Positions 43,922-43,944 of a stretch of DNA of 43,944 nucleotides are shown here, piece by piece. A program made the position numbers and the translations under genes. Every line of letters begins with the position of its first letter. The first letter of the stretch is position 1. The DNA is from Clostridia bacterium (GTDB lineage Bacteria > Bacillota > Clostridia > Oscillospirales > CAG-272), in assembly GCA_017532425.1 (NCBI GenBank), contig JAFXJH010000143.1, forward strand, positions 1 through 43,944, in the 5' to 3' direction. Below the pieces are notes generated by a model. The model made no database searches. It was not told the origin of the DNA and saw nothing but the letters and a program-made list of their open reading frames with translations.

Positions 43922-43944
43922 ATGGCAGCAAACACTAACAATCA
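43922..43944 (+). CDS. Start of a further gene, cut by the window end
   Basis: An ATG at 43922 with TTTAGGAA about 7 nt upstream begins MAANTNN. It is 24 bp after glgA, so it is probably the next operon gene; glycogen phosphorylase is a common occupant of this slot, but eight codons cannot identify it. Confidence 0.45.

Noticed and set aside
1-43944. CRISPR array, tRNA, rRNA, prophage or transposase genes
   Set aside because: I found no regularly spaced repeats, no tRNA-like sequence and no integrase, transposase or capsid genes; the hairpin repeats at 6704-7033 are not regularly spaced spacers.

Overview
The window looks like chromosomal DNA of an uncultured, probably gut-associated, anaerobic Clostridia member (Oscillospiraceae or Christensenellaceae-like Firmicutes). 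The evidence is a T-box-controlled thrS, a Firmicutes miaB-ymcA-mutS-mutL cluster, SpoIIIE/FtsK, a complete rnfCDGEAB operon, a glgB-glgC-glgD-glgA cluster with the clostridial GlgD subunit, and near-consensus sigma-A promoters (TTGACA-17-TATAAT). The placement is inferred from gene content. No rRNA, tRNA, CRISPR array, prophage or transposase was seen.

Layout. 1-1808 (minus): threonyl-tRNA synthetase, cut by the window edge and carrying a one-base frameshift near 533, behind a T-box leader with its own promoter. 1890-8883 (minus): miaB, a YmcA/YlbF-family gene, mutS and mutL, the Bacillus order without cotE; composite hairpin repeats sit at 1890-1961 and 6704-7033. 8905-10102 (minus): an AT-rich gene for an unknown membrane protein with its own promoter. 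10139-11013 (minus): an AAC(3)-family acetyltransferase gene, divergent from the Rnf operon. 11139-17333 (plus): rnfCDGEAB, a NusG-II domain protein and a Gx-transporter/HepS-I-like membrane protein, closed by a bidirectional terminator.

17341-25470 (minus): a compact housekeeping operon read as uppP, spoIIIE/ftsK, GNAT acetyltransferase, DJ-1/PfpI, 5-formyl-THF cyclo-ligase, CPBP protease, rsmG and nitrilase. 25732-33370 (minus): a UDPGP-type nucleotidyltransferase with its own promoter, then a DUF6062-like Cys/His protein, an XRE-cupin regulator, an AMP-forming acyl-CoA synthetase, two TIM-barrel sugar isomerases and mltG. 33467-37802 (minus): a two-gene unit encoding a 1172-residue surface transglutaminase-like protein with MucBP-like and InlB-like repeats, and a small membrane-anchored protein. 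38009-43944 (plus): the glycogen operon glgB, glgC, glgD, glgA and the first codons of a further gene.

How the genes work together. Rnf couples ferredoxin:NAD+ electron transfer to ion pumping; its RnfD and RnfG subunits need covalent FMN, and no flavinyltransferase gene lies here. GlgC/GlgD make ADP-glucose, GlgA elongates and GlgB branches, giving glycogen storage. UppP and MltG serve the cell envelope. The least explained parts are the large surface protein and its partner, the long inverted repeat between that unit and the glycogen operon, the hairpin repeat family around the mismatch-repair genes, and the orphan membrane protein upstream of miaB.
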